DNA of 64,000 bases from an uncultured Verrucomicrobiota bacterium (GCA_903848465.1 CAINGK010000221.1:1-64000); one strand, 5' to 3'; positions 52,230 through 61,185 are shown, counted from the stretch's first letter. Notes: a model not told the origin generated them from the letters alone. Translations and numbers: made by a program.

Positions 52230-55200
52230 TTGAGTGGGCAAATGAAGCTGCTGGATAAGTCCAGCCCGCAATACATTGACCTGTGGGAAAGGCGCACAGA
52301 CATCCAGGCGGAAATTGACGCGCTTGGTCGTGGCGATACCGGCGTCCCCGACGCCCCTTTCCGCACCTCCTGGCCCCTCCAGATATTCAAGCGCGCCCTC
52401 CGCGACGCCGTCTCCGCCGGCCATTCCTGGATCGGCTGGACCACCGGCGACACCCAGGCCGACCGCTACGACCTCTCCAAGCAACTCGACCACCTGGAAT
52501 ACAACTACGATGCCACCACTCAGACCGGCGATCTCAACGGCCTCAAAGACGACCAGCAAATCATCCAGGAGTCCGACGTACCCGTGGGCAAACTGGCCGA
52601 TTACATCGGCAAGGATCTAGCGCAGAAACTCATGGAGACAGCCAAACCCGACGACGTCCTCAAAGGCGACTGGCAGGTGGCAGTACTCACCGGCAAAGCC
52701 ATCAAAGTCGAACACTCCGGCATGAAAGGCTTCTACGACACCATCCTCCCCAAAGAAATCGGCAAATACGTCAAGCAGTGGGGCGCTGGCGTGCAGCCCT
52801 CCACGCTTTCCGGTTCAGGCCAACCACCGTCAACCACTGCAAACGGGAGCGCAGCGACCCTTCAGCCACCGCAAACTTCCCCAAGCACACCCATCTGGCG
52901 CATCGACATCACCCCGCAGATGAAGGCAGGCGTCGAAGCCGGACAGGCCCTCTTCGCCACCCCCCGCCGCGCCTACGAGTCGATGACCTTCGACCCGCCC
53001 TTCCACACCCGCTTTGGCGACATCCTCAGCTACGACTGGATGAATCAGCCCGTCGGCGGACTCAGCAGCCAGCGCACCAGCGACTGGTCCCGCGCCCGCA
53101 CCAATCCCGCCACCGGCCGCGACATCGTCCACCACTTCAAAGTCCGCAAACCCGACGGCATCCACACCGTCTCCCTCGAAACCGCCCTCGGCCAGCTCAC
53201 CGAGCCCCAGCGCCACAAGCTCCAGTCCCTCATCAAGTCCGAGCAACGCCGCCGCGAAGAAGCCGCCAACGGCCAGATGACCTTGTTCGCAGGCCAACGC
53301 GTCACTCCCGAACAGGATGCAGAGTACATACAAGCCGTGAAAGACGGCAATGTCGCCAAGCAGCAGTCGATGGTGGATGAGGCAGCGAAAAAAGCCGGTT
53401 ACGATTCTCCCAAGGTATTCCATGGCCGAGGTTCCGAGTTCACCACCTTCGATAAGAAATACGGGGGCACGCGCACGCAGGCACGGAGCGCAAAGCATGG
53501 CTTCTTCTTCTCGACAGATGAGGCAACGGCCAAATCATATGCTGTCTATGCGGCGGAAGAGGGTCCGATTAAAGACGCTCTTCAACGCGCCGAGAACGCT
53601 GAACGCCGGGGCGACTGGGATGGGTACGATAAGCAAGTCCAAGAAGCTGAACGCCTCGACACCTACTTTCAGAAGTTGGAGAACCGCAAAAATGCCAACG
53701 TGGTTTCTGCTTACCTGCGGGGCGACTTCAACGTTTTTGACGCAGAGGGTAAAACGCCACAGGAACTGTCCGAAGACGACATTGACGAAGGGATCACGAA
53801 CCAAATTATTGCAGCTAAAAAGGCTGGCAAAACCGGCGTCATTTTCAAAAACCTTGATGATGCGATAAACTTATCAAACCGCCCGTCAGATCATTACTTC
53901 GTGTTCACCCCGTCGCAGATCAAATCCGCCGACCCCATCACCCGCGATGCCGAGGGCAACGTGATCCCATTGAGCCAGCGGTTCAACCCAGAGAGCAACA
54001 GCATCCTCTTCGCCGCCAAGCGTCAATTCACCTCCAACCTCCACACCTCCCTCGCCGCCGCCGCCACCCAACGTGCCCCCGGCAGCCTGCCCGTTCCGGC
54101 TCCGGTAACCACCGCAAACAACAGCCAACCACCGCAAACCACCGCAAACGCGAGCGCAGCGCCCCTAGCGCTTCTCCAACGCGCCTACACCACCGCCGCC
54201 ATCGGCCAGAGCACCCTCATGCTCCCCATCCGCCGCGTGTACGAGCAAGCCCACCTCCTCGACCCCACCCTGACCCCGGCCGCTTTCATGCGCGCCCTCA
54301 AAGCCGCCGACGACTCCGGCCACGTCCTCCTCGAACCCTACGACACCCCCGCCTCCCTCGCTGCCGCTGCCCCCTTCATCGTCCGCAACGCCTCCGGCAT
54401 CCCCAGCATCAGCATGGCCCTCGCGGCTTCAAAACGAGTTGCAAATTCCGCTTCGGATGCCACTGTTTCTGCCGATGATCTCCGGAACCGGCCAACCCAT
54501 GACTCCCGAACAGGTGCTGAAACGGCGCCTGGAATCATCGCGCGGAATGTCCTCGGAGCAGATCGGCGCCGGGCTCGCCAGGAACCGCCAGTCGCGGCTC
54601 TCCAAGGAAACCGACCCGCCATCGCAGAAGAGTACCAGCGCCTCGCCCGCTACGCCGCTGAAAAAGGACTGATCTTTGATCCCTCACGCCTCGGCCCGGA
54701 AAAAGACTCCGGTGGCGAGCACCGCGTTTACCAGCCCGCCAGCGCCGCAGACCAAGGCCGCGTTTTCAAAACCACCTTCCCCGGCTTGAGCGGCCTCACC
54801 CGCCGCGCCCTCCGCCTCAAAGACGGCGGCATTCGCGTCATGGAAGACGACGCCCTGCCTTCTGAATACCTCGACCGCTGCGCCCTTCACAACGAAATGC
54901 TCGGAGACGCCTCCCAGTTCGAAGGCATCCTCGAAAGCCCCCACGGCCCGTCCATCGTCACCTCCCAGCCCTACGTGGACGGCCAGCACCCGCCCGCCTC
55001 TCCAGACCTCACCTCAGCAGGCTGGACCCGGCAGTCCACTTTCTGGACCAAACCCCACCCCACCGAGTCCGGTCTCCTCATCGGTCTCGCAGACACCAAA
55101 GCCTCCAACTGGATCCAGGAGAACCCCAGTGGAGACGTCATCTCCATCGACACCATCCCTTTCATCGTCACGGATGCCATGCTCCCCACCCTGGCCCCCG

Positions 55201-55826
55201 GCTCTGAAAATCCAGCATCCAGCAACGAGCATCCAGCAGCCCTACCCGCCTCTGCCCGCGTCGAACTCGCCGCCGCCACCACCGACCCCAATCCCTCCCC
55301 CGCCCAAAAAGAAGCCGGCAACTACCCCAAAGGCAAAGTCACCCTCCACGGCCTCCGCCTCAGCATCGAAAACCCACGCGGATCCACGCGCTCCGGCACC
55401 GACGCCACCGGCAAAGCCTGGTCCGTCACCCTGCCCCACCACTACGGCTACTTCCTCGGCACCACTCAAGGAACCAACACGGCAGCGGACAATGCCGACC
55501 CCGACAACGATGGAGTGCCTAACCTGATTGAGTTCGCGACTGGGAAAGACCCCACCTCCGCCCAAAGCGCTGCGGTCGCCGTCCCAACGGTCAATAGCGG
55601 CACCCTCGAATACTCCTACACGCGCAGTCTGGACGCCCTGAACTCGGGAGCCACCTTCACGGTGCAGTGGAACGATACCCTGGATCCCAGCCTGTGGAGC
55701 AGCAGCGGAGTGAGCGAGACCGTACTCTCAGACAACGGCCTCCTACAGCAGGTGAAGGCCACGCTGCCCGCCAGCAGCACTGGCAGGCGCTTTGTGCGGC
55801 TCAATGTCTTGCCTCCTGCCAACTAG
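52230..55826 (+). CDS. Chimeric fragment: phage-type polyvalent protein joined to a secreted-protein tail
   Basis: Homology starts before the formal TTG start at 52230, at about 52107 (GTFIEEIQSDRHQAGREKGY). Parts in order: (1) an LPD-type segment (IFKRALRDAVSAGHSWIGWTT, YDLSKQLDHL), typical of phage polyvalent proteins. (2) An ADP-ribosyltransferase-like domain around residues 385-590, with KVFHGRG, GFFFSTDEATAKSYA and FVFTPSQIKSAD. (3) A kinase-like segment (GGEHRVYQ, YLDRCALHNEML, GLLIGLADTKASNWIQ and SIDTIPFIV). (4) An InPase-like segment (KGKVTLHGLRLSIENPRGST, SGTDATGKAWSVTLPHHYGY). At about 55470 it changes into DPDNDGVPNLIEFATGKDP, the C-terminal tail of a Verrucomicrobia-type secreted protein. 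The gene is therefore a recombined remnant, 5'-truncated and 3'-fused. Internal indels near 54430 and 54615 also suggest decay. Functional expression is doubtful. Confidence 0.7.
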   Translation: MSGQMKLLDKSSPQYIDLWERRTDIQAEIDALGRGDTGVPDAPFRTSWPLQIFKRALRDAVSAGHSWIGWTTGDTQADRYDLSKQLDHLEYNYDATTQTGDLNGLKDDQQIIQESDVPVGKLADYIGKDLAQKLMETAKPDDVLKGDWQVAVLTGKAIKVEHSGMKGFYDTILPKEIGKYVKQWGAGVQPSTLSGSGQPPSTTANGSAATLQPPQTSPSTPIWRIDITPQMKAGVEAGQALFATPRRAYESMTFDPPFHTRFGDILSYDWMNQPVGGLSSQRTSDWSRARTNPATGRDIVHHFKVRKPDGIHTVSLETALGQLTEPQRHKLQSLIKSEQRRREEAANGQMTLFAGQRVTPEQDAEYIQAVKDGNVAKQQSMVDEAAKKAGYDSPKVFHGRGSEFTTFDKKYGGTRTQARSAKHGFFFSTDEATAKSYAVYAAEEGPIKDALQRAENAERRGDWDGYDKQVQEAERLDTYFQKLENRKNANVVSAYLRGDFNVFDAEGKTPQELSEDDIDEGITNQIIAAKKAGKTGVIFKNLDDAINLSNRPSDHYFVFTPSQIKSADPITRDAEGNVIPLSQRFNPESNSILFAAKRQFTSNLHTSLAAAATQRAPGSLPVPAPVTTANNSQPPQTTANASAAPLALLQRAYTTAAIGQSTLMLPIRRVYEQAHLLDPTLTPAAFMRALKAADDSGHVLLEPYDTPASLAAAAPFIVRNASGIPSISMALAASKRVANSASDATVSADDLRNRPTHDSRTGAETAPGIIARNVLGADRRRARQEPPVAALQGNRPAIAEEYQRLARYAAEKGLIFDPSRLGPEKDSGGEHRVYQPASAADQGRVFKTTFPGLSGLTRRALRLKDGGIRVMEDDALPSEYLDRCALHNEMLGDASQFEGILESPHGPSIVTSQPYVDGQHPPASPDLTSAGWTRQSTFWTKPHPTESGLLIGLADTKASNWIQENPSGDVISIDTIPFIVTDAMLPTLAPGSENPASSNEHPAALPASARVELAAATTDPNPSPAQKEAGNYPKGKVTLHGLRLSIENPRGSTRSGTDATGKAWSVTLPHHYGYFLGTTQGTNTAADNADPDNDGVPNLIEFATGKDPTSAQSAAVAVPTVNSGTLEYSYTRSLDALNSGATFTVQWNDTLDPSLWSSSGVSETVLSDNGLLQQVKATLPASSTGRRFVRLNVLPPAN

Positions 55827-55929
55827 CCTGATCTATTCAGACGCAGTGCAGCAACCTGAGGCTGACCCCTTCGCGGGAAAAATCACATTGCCGCAACAGT
55901 GGTGCGCGCAGCAGCGTTCATGTCGTCCC

Positions 55930-56481
55930 ATGAAATTGCTTACCCTCGCTTCCTCTCTCCTCCTTGCCGTTGCCCTTAGCGCGGCAGATGCTCCCAAATC
56001 CGTTTACGATGTTCCGCTCAAAGACATCGACGGCAAAGACACCTCGCTGAAGGCCTACCAGGGCAAGGTGATGCTGATCGTCAACGTCGCCTCGAAGTGC
56101 GGCAAGACGCCACAGTATGCGCAGCTCGAACAGCTCAATCAGGAGTTCAAAAAGGACGGACTGGCGGTGCTGGGCTTTCCCTGCAACGACTTCGGCGGCC
56201 AGGAGCCAGGAACCAATGCCGAGATCAAGGAGTTCTGCTCACTCAAATACAAAGTGACTTTCCCAATGTTTGACAAGCTCGTGGTGAAAGGTGCCGACAA
56301 GAGCCCGCTCTATCAGGTGCTCAGTGGCCCGACCTCTCCCTTCCCGGGCGATGTGAAGTGGAACTTCGGCAAGTTTCTCGTCGGCCGTGATGGCAAGATC
56401 CTCAAGCGCTTCGAACCCGGTGACAAACCCGATGCTCCAGCCGTGGTAGCCGCGATCAAGGAAGCGCTGGCAGCGAAGTAA
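55930..56481 (+). CDS. Glutathione peroxidase family protein
   Basis: A 183-residue protein with a signal peptide (KLLTLASSLLLAVALSAADA), so probably periplasmic. The catalytic Cys57 lies in NVASKCGKT, the Gln in FPCNDFGGQEPG and the Trp in VKWNFGKFL, the usual peroxidase triad. Many bacterial members use thioredoxin-like reductants in place of glutathione. The ATG at 55930 is preferred to the frame that opens at 55792. A strong terminator follows. Confidence 0.93.
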   Translation: MKLLTLASSLLLAVALSAADAPKSVYDVPLKDIDGKDTSLKAYQGKVMLIVNVASKCGKTPQYAQLEQLNQEFKKDGLAVLGFPCNDFGGQEPGTNAEIKEFCSLKYKVTFPMFDKLVVKGADKSPLYQVLSGPTSPFPGDVKWNFGKFLVGRDGKILKRFEPGDKPDAPAVVAAIKEALAAK

Positions 56482-56523
56482 GGGATTCCAACTTCAAGCC
56501 AGCCAAGGCTGGTTGATAGAGTC

Positions 56524-56560
56524 AAAGCGGCGACAGCTCCATGAGCTGTCGCCGCTTTTT
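56524..56560. terminator. Strong terminator after the glutathione peroxidase gene
   Basis: AAAGCGGCGACAGCTC and GAGCTGTCGCCGCTTT form a long perfect stem with a short CAT loop, flanked by A-rich and T-rich ends, so it can terminate in either direction. Confidence 0.92.
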
Positions 56561-56650
56561 GGGGTGAGGGCAGCCAGGGACCTCTAGTTGCTCGACCATT
56601 CCCCGCCTTGCTTTCTTGACGGTTCGCGCATCTCCTGCAAAGTTTAGGCC

Positions 56651-56890
56651 ATGGAAAATCTCCCCAAAGTCTTTGATAAACAACCCGTCGCCGTCGAACT
56701 CCCAGCCGGAGACCACTGGTGGTGTGCCTGTGGCTTGAGCGGTCACCAGCCCAACTGCGATGGCAGCCACAAAGGCACCGGTTTTGGCCCGAAGAAGTTC
56801 AACCTGCCTGAGGCGAAGAAGGTCTGGCTCTGCAACTGCAAGCAGACCAAGAACCCGCCTTTCTGCGACGGCAGCCACAAGGCGCTCTAA
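56651..56890 (+). CDS. CDGSH iron-sulfur domain protein
   Basis: A 79-residue protein with two CDGSH motifs: the first ends NCDGSHKGTGF, the second FCDGSHKAL, each preceded by the Cys-x-Cys of the family (CACGLSGHQPN, CNCKQTKNPP). This is the mitoNEET-type fold binding [2Fe-2S] clusters by 3-Cys-1-His. It is a small soluble bacterial form, possibly in iron-sulfur or redox metabolism. It stands between the glutathione peroxidase and dsbD. Confidence 0.92.
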   Translation: MENLPKVFDKQPVAVELPAGDHWWCACGLSGHQPNCDGSHKGTGFGPKKFNLPEAKKVWLCNCKQTKNPPFCDGSHKAL

Positions 56891-56995
56891 GTCGTCGAGC
56901 GTTCGTAACCATTCATTGTCCACGCCATAACGCGCCGTGATGGGAATAACCCGCACGGCGCGTTCTCCTACCTGCTCAATCCCTTACCCAACCTC

Positions 56996-58906
56996 ATGAA
57001 CCGAAGCCGTTTCCTGTCCCTCGCCGCATCGCTGCTCGTTGCCACCGCCGCCCATGCCCAAACCTTTGGCTTGGGCGAGACCGACGCGCCCAAGCAGGAG
57101 CGCGTCGTGGCAGAACTGGTCGCCGCTGTGACCACCGCTGCTCCCGGCCAGCCGTTTCAGGCTGCCGTCAAATTGGTGCATGCCAAGGAAACGCATAGCT
57201 ACGGCAAGGTGCTGCCACCCGGAATCGTGGGAAAGCCCACCAAACTGACCTGGACCCTGCCGGAGGGCTGGCAGGTGGAGGAGCAGCCCTGGCCCGCGAC
57301 GCATCAGGTGCCGTCCACCGATGGTGCCATCAGCGACGGCTATGACGGCACGGTGTACCTGCCCGTGAAGATCACCCCACCTGCCAGCGCCGCCGCAGGC
57401 AGCAGCGTGGAACTGAAGGTGAAAGTGAGCGCCCTGGTGTGCGATCCGAAATCCTGCCAGCCGTTTACTAAAGAAGTCGCGCTCACGCTCGGCGTGGCCG
57501 CCACGCCCGTGGTCAATGCCGCGAATACCGCTGTGTTTGGCGCGCCTCCCGCCGTGGAAAAAAAAAGCCCTGAGGCCCAGCCCGCAGCGCCTGCGGGGGA
57601 AGCCAAACCAGCCGTAGCAGCAGCCACCAAACCTGCTGCCGCGCCAGCCACCGCAGCGGCCAGTACGGTGGCTCCCCCGCTGTCCTTTGTGCAGATTCTG
57701 CTCTATGCCTTCATTGGCGGGCTGATCCTCAACATCATGCCCTGCGTGTTTCCGGTGCTCGGCATCAAGGTGACGAGCGTGGTGCAGCAGGCAGGTGAAG
57801 ACCGCCGCAAGGTGGTGCTGCATGGTTTGATGTACACCGTGGGCGTGCTGCTCTCGTTCTGGGTGCTGGGTGGCGTTGCCATCGCGCTCAACAAAGGCTG
57901 GGGCTCGCAGTTGCAGTCACCGGCTTTCAATTACTTCCTGGCTGCGTTCTTCCTCATCTTTGCGCTGAATATGGCGGGCCTGTTTGAGATCGGTGCCTCG
58001 GTCATCGGCGTCGGTTCCGGTTTGCAGTCCAAGAGCGGCCTCGGCGGTTCCTTCTTCTCCGGTCTGCTGGCCACGGTGGTGGCCACGCCCTGCTCCGCCC
58101 CGTTTCTCGGCACCGCGCTCGGGGCCACGCTCTCACTGCCTGCGTCGCAGTCCATGCTGATCTTCACGCTCATTGGCCTTGGCCTCGCCAGTCCGTTTCT
58201 GCTGCTCTCCCTTTTCCCCGGCCTCATCTCTGCACTGCCACGACCCGGCGCGTGGATGGAGAGCTTCAAGCAGGGCATGTCCTTCCTGCTCTTTGGCACC
58301 GTGGGCTTCATGCTCTACGTGCTGACCAATCAGATCGAAGGCCTGCCCGTGCTGTTCGCCATCCTGAGCCTCGTGCTCATCGCGCTGGGCTGCTGGATCT
58401 ACGGTCGCTGGGCGCTGCCGCACAAGCCCGCCCGCACGCAGAACATCGCGCGGCTGCTCACCTTCCTCGCGGTGGCAGGCGGCCTGTGGGTCGGTCTGCC
58501 CGGTGCCTCGGCCAAACGCGCCCATGCGGAAGAAGCCGTGAATCTCAAAGACCCCGATGCGCTGCACTGGGAAATGTGGTCGCCAGAAAAAGTGGCCGCA
58601 CTGCGCGCCGCCAAGCAGCCGGTGTACATCGACTTCACCGCCTCCTGGTGCTGGACCTGCCAGGTCAACAAACGCGTCTATACCGACGCCGCACTGCGTG
58701 CCCTCTTCAAGCAGCACCACGTCGTCACGCTCAAGGCCGACTGGTCGGATGAAAACGAAAGCATCCGCCTCGCCCTGGAAGCCCTGGGCAAGCGCGCCGT
58801 GCCCGTGAACGTGCTCTACATCCCCGGCGTGGAAGAACCCTTCATCCTCGATGAATTGCTCACCGTGGGGAATGTGACGGCGGCGCTGAAGAAGCTGGAG
58901 AAGTGA
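56996..58906 (+). CDS. Thiol:disulfide interchange protein DsbD
   Basis: A 636-residue DsbD. The N-terminal periplasmic immunoglobulin-like domain has the redox-Cys pair VCDPKSC, then a Pro/Ala-rich linker of about 45 residues (about residues 183-225). The central transmembrane domain has NIMPCVFPVLGIKV and ATPCSAPFLGTALG with its two key cysteines. The C-terminal thioredoxin domain has SWCWTCQVNKRVY. It transfers electrons from cytoplasmic thioredoxin to periplasmic disulfide-exchange proteins. It could supply reductant to the TlpA-like domain of the kinase fusion (inference). Confidence 0.95.
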   Translation: MNRSRFLSLAASLLVATAAHAQTFGLGETDAPKQERVVAELVAAVTTAAPGQPFQAAVKLVHAKETHSYGKVLPPGIVGKPTKLTWTLPEGWQVEEQPWPATHQVPSTDGAISDGYDGTVYLPVKITPPASAAAGSSVELKVKVSALVCDPKSCQPFTKEVALTLGVAATPVVNAANTAVFGAPPAVEKKSPEAQPAAPAGEAKPAVAAATKPAAAPATAAASTVAPPLSFVQILLYAFIGGLILNIMPCVFPVLGIKVTSVVQQAGEDRRKVVLHGLMYTVGVLLSFWVLGGVAIALNKGWGSQLQSPAFNYFLAAFFLIFALNMAGLFEIGASVIGVGSGLQSKSGLGGSFFSGLLATVVATPCSAPFLGTALGATLSLPASQSMLIFTLIGLGLASPFLLLSLFPGLISALPRPGAWMESFKQGMSFLLFGTVGFMLYVLTNQIEGLPVLFAILSLVLIALGCWIYGRWALPHKPARTQNIARLLTFLAVAGGLWVGLPGASAKRAHAEEAVNLKDPDALHWEMWSPEKVAALRAAKQPVYIDFTASWCWTCQVNKRVYTDAALRALFKQHHVVTLKADWSDENESIRLALEALGKRAVPVNVLYIPGVEEPFILDELLTVGNVTAALKKLEK

Positions 58907-59027
58907 GGAGAAATATATGGAATCCCCACCTCTCGTCATTCATCGACTGGCGCTTGCTTCGCTTCTTGTTGTTGCCGCCATGAATATTGTCGGAAGCTTT
59001 CACTAGGTTCCTGGAGCACCTGCTGAG

Positions 59028-59339
59028 ATGAGGCTCGCGCCGCTCTTCGGCATCGCGCTATGGTCATGGCTGCTCTGGAAGATTTGGAAGCGTCCCCGCC
59101 AATGGGGCCTCGGTGTCGGCACCTTGCTGTTTCTGATGATCGCATTCCAAAGCTACCTTTGGTGGGGCGGCGTAAACAATCCCGAATTCGCAAAGCTAGA
59201 TATTGATCGAAGCATCACAAACTTCATTCTATTTGCTGAGCTTCCGATCTTCGTTGCCGGAGCCTCTTGCATTCTATTAAGATTCTGTGGAGATGCAAAA
59301 TCGGTTATTAACATGTGCAATGTCAAAGGGACATGGTAG
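59028..59339 (+). CDS. Small hydrophobic membrane protein, unknown
   Basis: A 103-residue frame with three hydrophobic segments (near residues 2-20, 30-47 and 70-85) and aromatic/Arg-rich loops. The composition looks coding, but no family is recognised. The last codons (from about 59312) fall inside the first copy of the 75-bp direct repeat, so the repeat may have replaced the natural 3' end. It has no visible ribosome-binding site. Confidence 0.45.
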   Translation: MRLAPLFGIALWSWLLWKIWKRPRQWGLGVGTLLFLMIAFQSYLWWGGVNNPEFAKLDIDRSITNFILFAELPIFVAGASCILLRFCGDAKSVINMCNVKGTW

Positions 59340-59797
59340 TCGCTAAATACACAGTGATATTCACTTGAATGATGTCCTTTTATCTTGGCGCTCAGGTGGC
59401 CCAACGGGCCGCAGGAGTCAGCCCAGGGTGCTGCGAGGAACGAGCAAACCCTGGGTTTTGGCGATAACGCTCCGCCTCTCCCAAGGTCGCGCTCTGAAGG
59501 AGCGCAGGAGAGGGGGCAAATGGGTCTGGGTCTGCGCCGTGCATGGAGGTCTTTCGCAATGCACACGCTCTCCTGCGCCCTTTCAGGGCGCGACCTTGGC
59601 GCAAGAGGTGCGGCGTGCAGCGGACCCAGGGCTGCACTCGCCTAGGCTCGCCCCGCCCTGGGCTGAGTCCTTCGCACCGTTGGTGCGGCAGGGACTTTTT
59701 GCGCTGCATTGATGAACCTGCGCAATGTCAACGGGACGTGGCTGTCGCCATTGGCACAGTGATTTCACCTGAATGATGTCCCTTTAACTTGGCACAG
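59315..59797. repeat. Palindromic element bounded by 75-bp direct repeats
   Basis: Bases 59315-59390 and 59722-59797 are a direct repeat (caatgtcaa.gggac.tgg.., then ...gaatgatgtcc.ttt..cttggc), about 80 percent alike. Between them lies a palindromic core: arm 59481-59511 is complementary to 59569-59599 (31 nt, three mismatches), and outer arms with cagcccaggg (around 59420) and ccctgggctgag (around 59656) pair imperfectly. No transposase is encoded. The direct-repeat/inverted-core layout resembles a small non-autonomous mobile or recombinogenic element. Short open frames inside are shadows. Confidence 0.7.
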
Positions 59798-59928
59798 CTT
59801 AATAAATCCCAAATTGAACCAACCCGAGAGTCAAACTGAAGAAACTGGAGAAGTGACCCAACTCCTGCCATTGCGCCACCCCACGAATACCGTTGAAAAC
59901 CAGCCCGGCGTGATGGATGGGCTTACGC

Positions 59929-61185
59929 ATGATCGTCGAACTCGTCAACACCGGTACCGAACTCCTCCTGGGAGACACCATCAACACCAACGCCGCCTGG
60001 ATCGGCCAGCGGCTGGCGGCGCTGGGCATTCAGGTGTCGCGACAGACGATTGTGCCTGATGGTGCCGTCATTCGCACGGCCATCGCCGAGGCAGCGCAGC
60101 GCGCGGACGTGGTGCTCGTCTCCGGTGGACTGGGGCCAACCAATGACGACCTCACGCGGGAATCCACCGCCGCCTTGCTGAATCTCGACCTGGAGCTGAA
60201 TGACGGGGTGATGCAGCACCTGCACGAGTATTTCACCAAACGCGGCAAACCCGTCAGCGATGCCACCAAACGCCAGGCCATGGTGCCTCGTGGTGCCAGC
60301 GTGCTGCCCAATCTCTTCGGCACCGCCCCCGGCCTGTACTTCCCCGCCGAACTCAGCGCCGCACAGGGCTGGAACGCCCACATCTTTCTGCTGCCCGGAC
60401 CACCACGGGAACTGAAGCCCATGGTGGAAAGCGAAGTCGAAACCCGCCTGCGCGAATGGCTGCCGGACGGTGCCTCGCGCCGCGTGCTGTACCTCAAAGT
60501 CACCGGCGTGGGCGAGTCCGACATCGTCGAAGCCGTCGAGAAGCAGCTCGAAGCCATCCCCGGCCTGGATCTCGGCTACTGCATCCGCAATGGCGATGTG
60601 GACGTGCGCCTCGCCGGACCGCAGACCGCTGTGGAAGCCGCCGCAGACGTGGTGCGCACAGCCTTGGGCGACTGCATCGTTTCGGAGGATCGCCGCATCA
60701 TTGAAGAAGTCATCGTGCAACTCCTCAGCGAGCGCGGCCAATGGCTCGCCACCGCCGAGTCCTGCACCGGTGGCACCATTGCCAACCGCATCACCGATGT
60801 CAGCGGAGCCTCCCGCGTCTTCGGCCACGGTTGGGTTACGTATGCCAATGAAGCCAAGCACCAGCACCTCGGCGTGCCCCTGGAACTCATCGAAACCCAC
60901 GGCGCTGTGAGCGAGGAAGTCGCCCGCGCCATGGCCGAAGGTGCCCTGAAAAACAGCGGAGCCGACCACGCCCTCGCCGTCACCGGCGTCGCAGGCCCCA
61001 CCGGCGGCACGCCGGAGAAACCCGTCGGCACCGTCTGGATCGCCCTCGCTTCGAAGAACGCCGAGACCTGGGCGCAGAAACGCTTCTCCCCCGGCTCCCG
61101 CGACCGCTTCAAACTGCTGACCTCCCAAGCGGCCCTCGACATGCTCCGCAGACGCATGCTGGGGATTGGAATGAAAGCAAAGTAG
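59929..61185 (+). CDS. CinA-like protein (NMN deamidase family)
   Basis: A 418-residue CinA. The N-terminal MoCF-type domain has VNTGTELLLGDTINTNA and SGGLGPTNDDLTRE; the middle domain has FLLPGPPREL. The C-terminal deamidase domain carries AESCTGGTIANRITDVSGA, GHGWVTYANEAK and ALAVTGVAGPTGGTPEKPVG. It probably hydrolyses nicotinamide mononucleotide and is often near competence or pyridine-nucleotide salvage genes, none of which is present. The ATG at 59929 was preferred to a start four codons upstream. A relic of its 3' end lies near 61674. Confidence 0.95.
   Translation: MIVELVNTGTELLLGDTINTNAAWIGQRLAALGIQVSRQTIVPDGAVIRTAIAEAAQRADVVLVSGGLGPTNDDLTRESTAALLNLDLELNDGVMQHLHEYFTKRGKPVSDATKRQAMVPRGASVLPNLFGTAPGLYFPAELSAAQGWNAHIFLLPGPPRELKPMVESEVETRLREWLPDGASRRVLYLKVTGVGESDIVEAVEKQLEAIPGLDLGYCIRNGDVDVRLAGPQTAVEAAADVVRTALGDCIVSEDRRIIEEVIVQLLSERGQWLATAESCTGGTIANRITDVSGASRVFGHGWVTYANEAKHQHLGVPLELIETHGAVSEEVARAMAEGALKNSGADHALAVTGVAGPTGGTPEKPVGTVWIALASKNAETWAQKRFSPGSRDRFKLLTSQAALDMLRRRMLGIGMKAK

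Noticed and set aside
59365..59776. Several frames of 60-115 codons on both strands around 59.4-59.8 kb
   Set aside because: They read through the palindromic core; their translations mirror each other across strands and contain no family motif.
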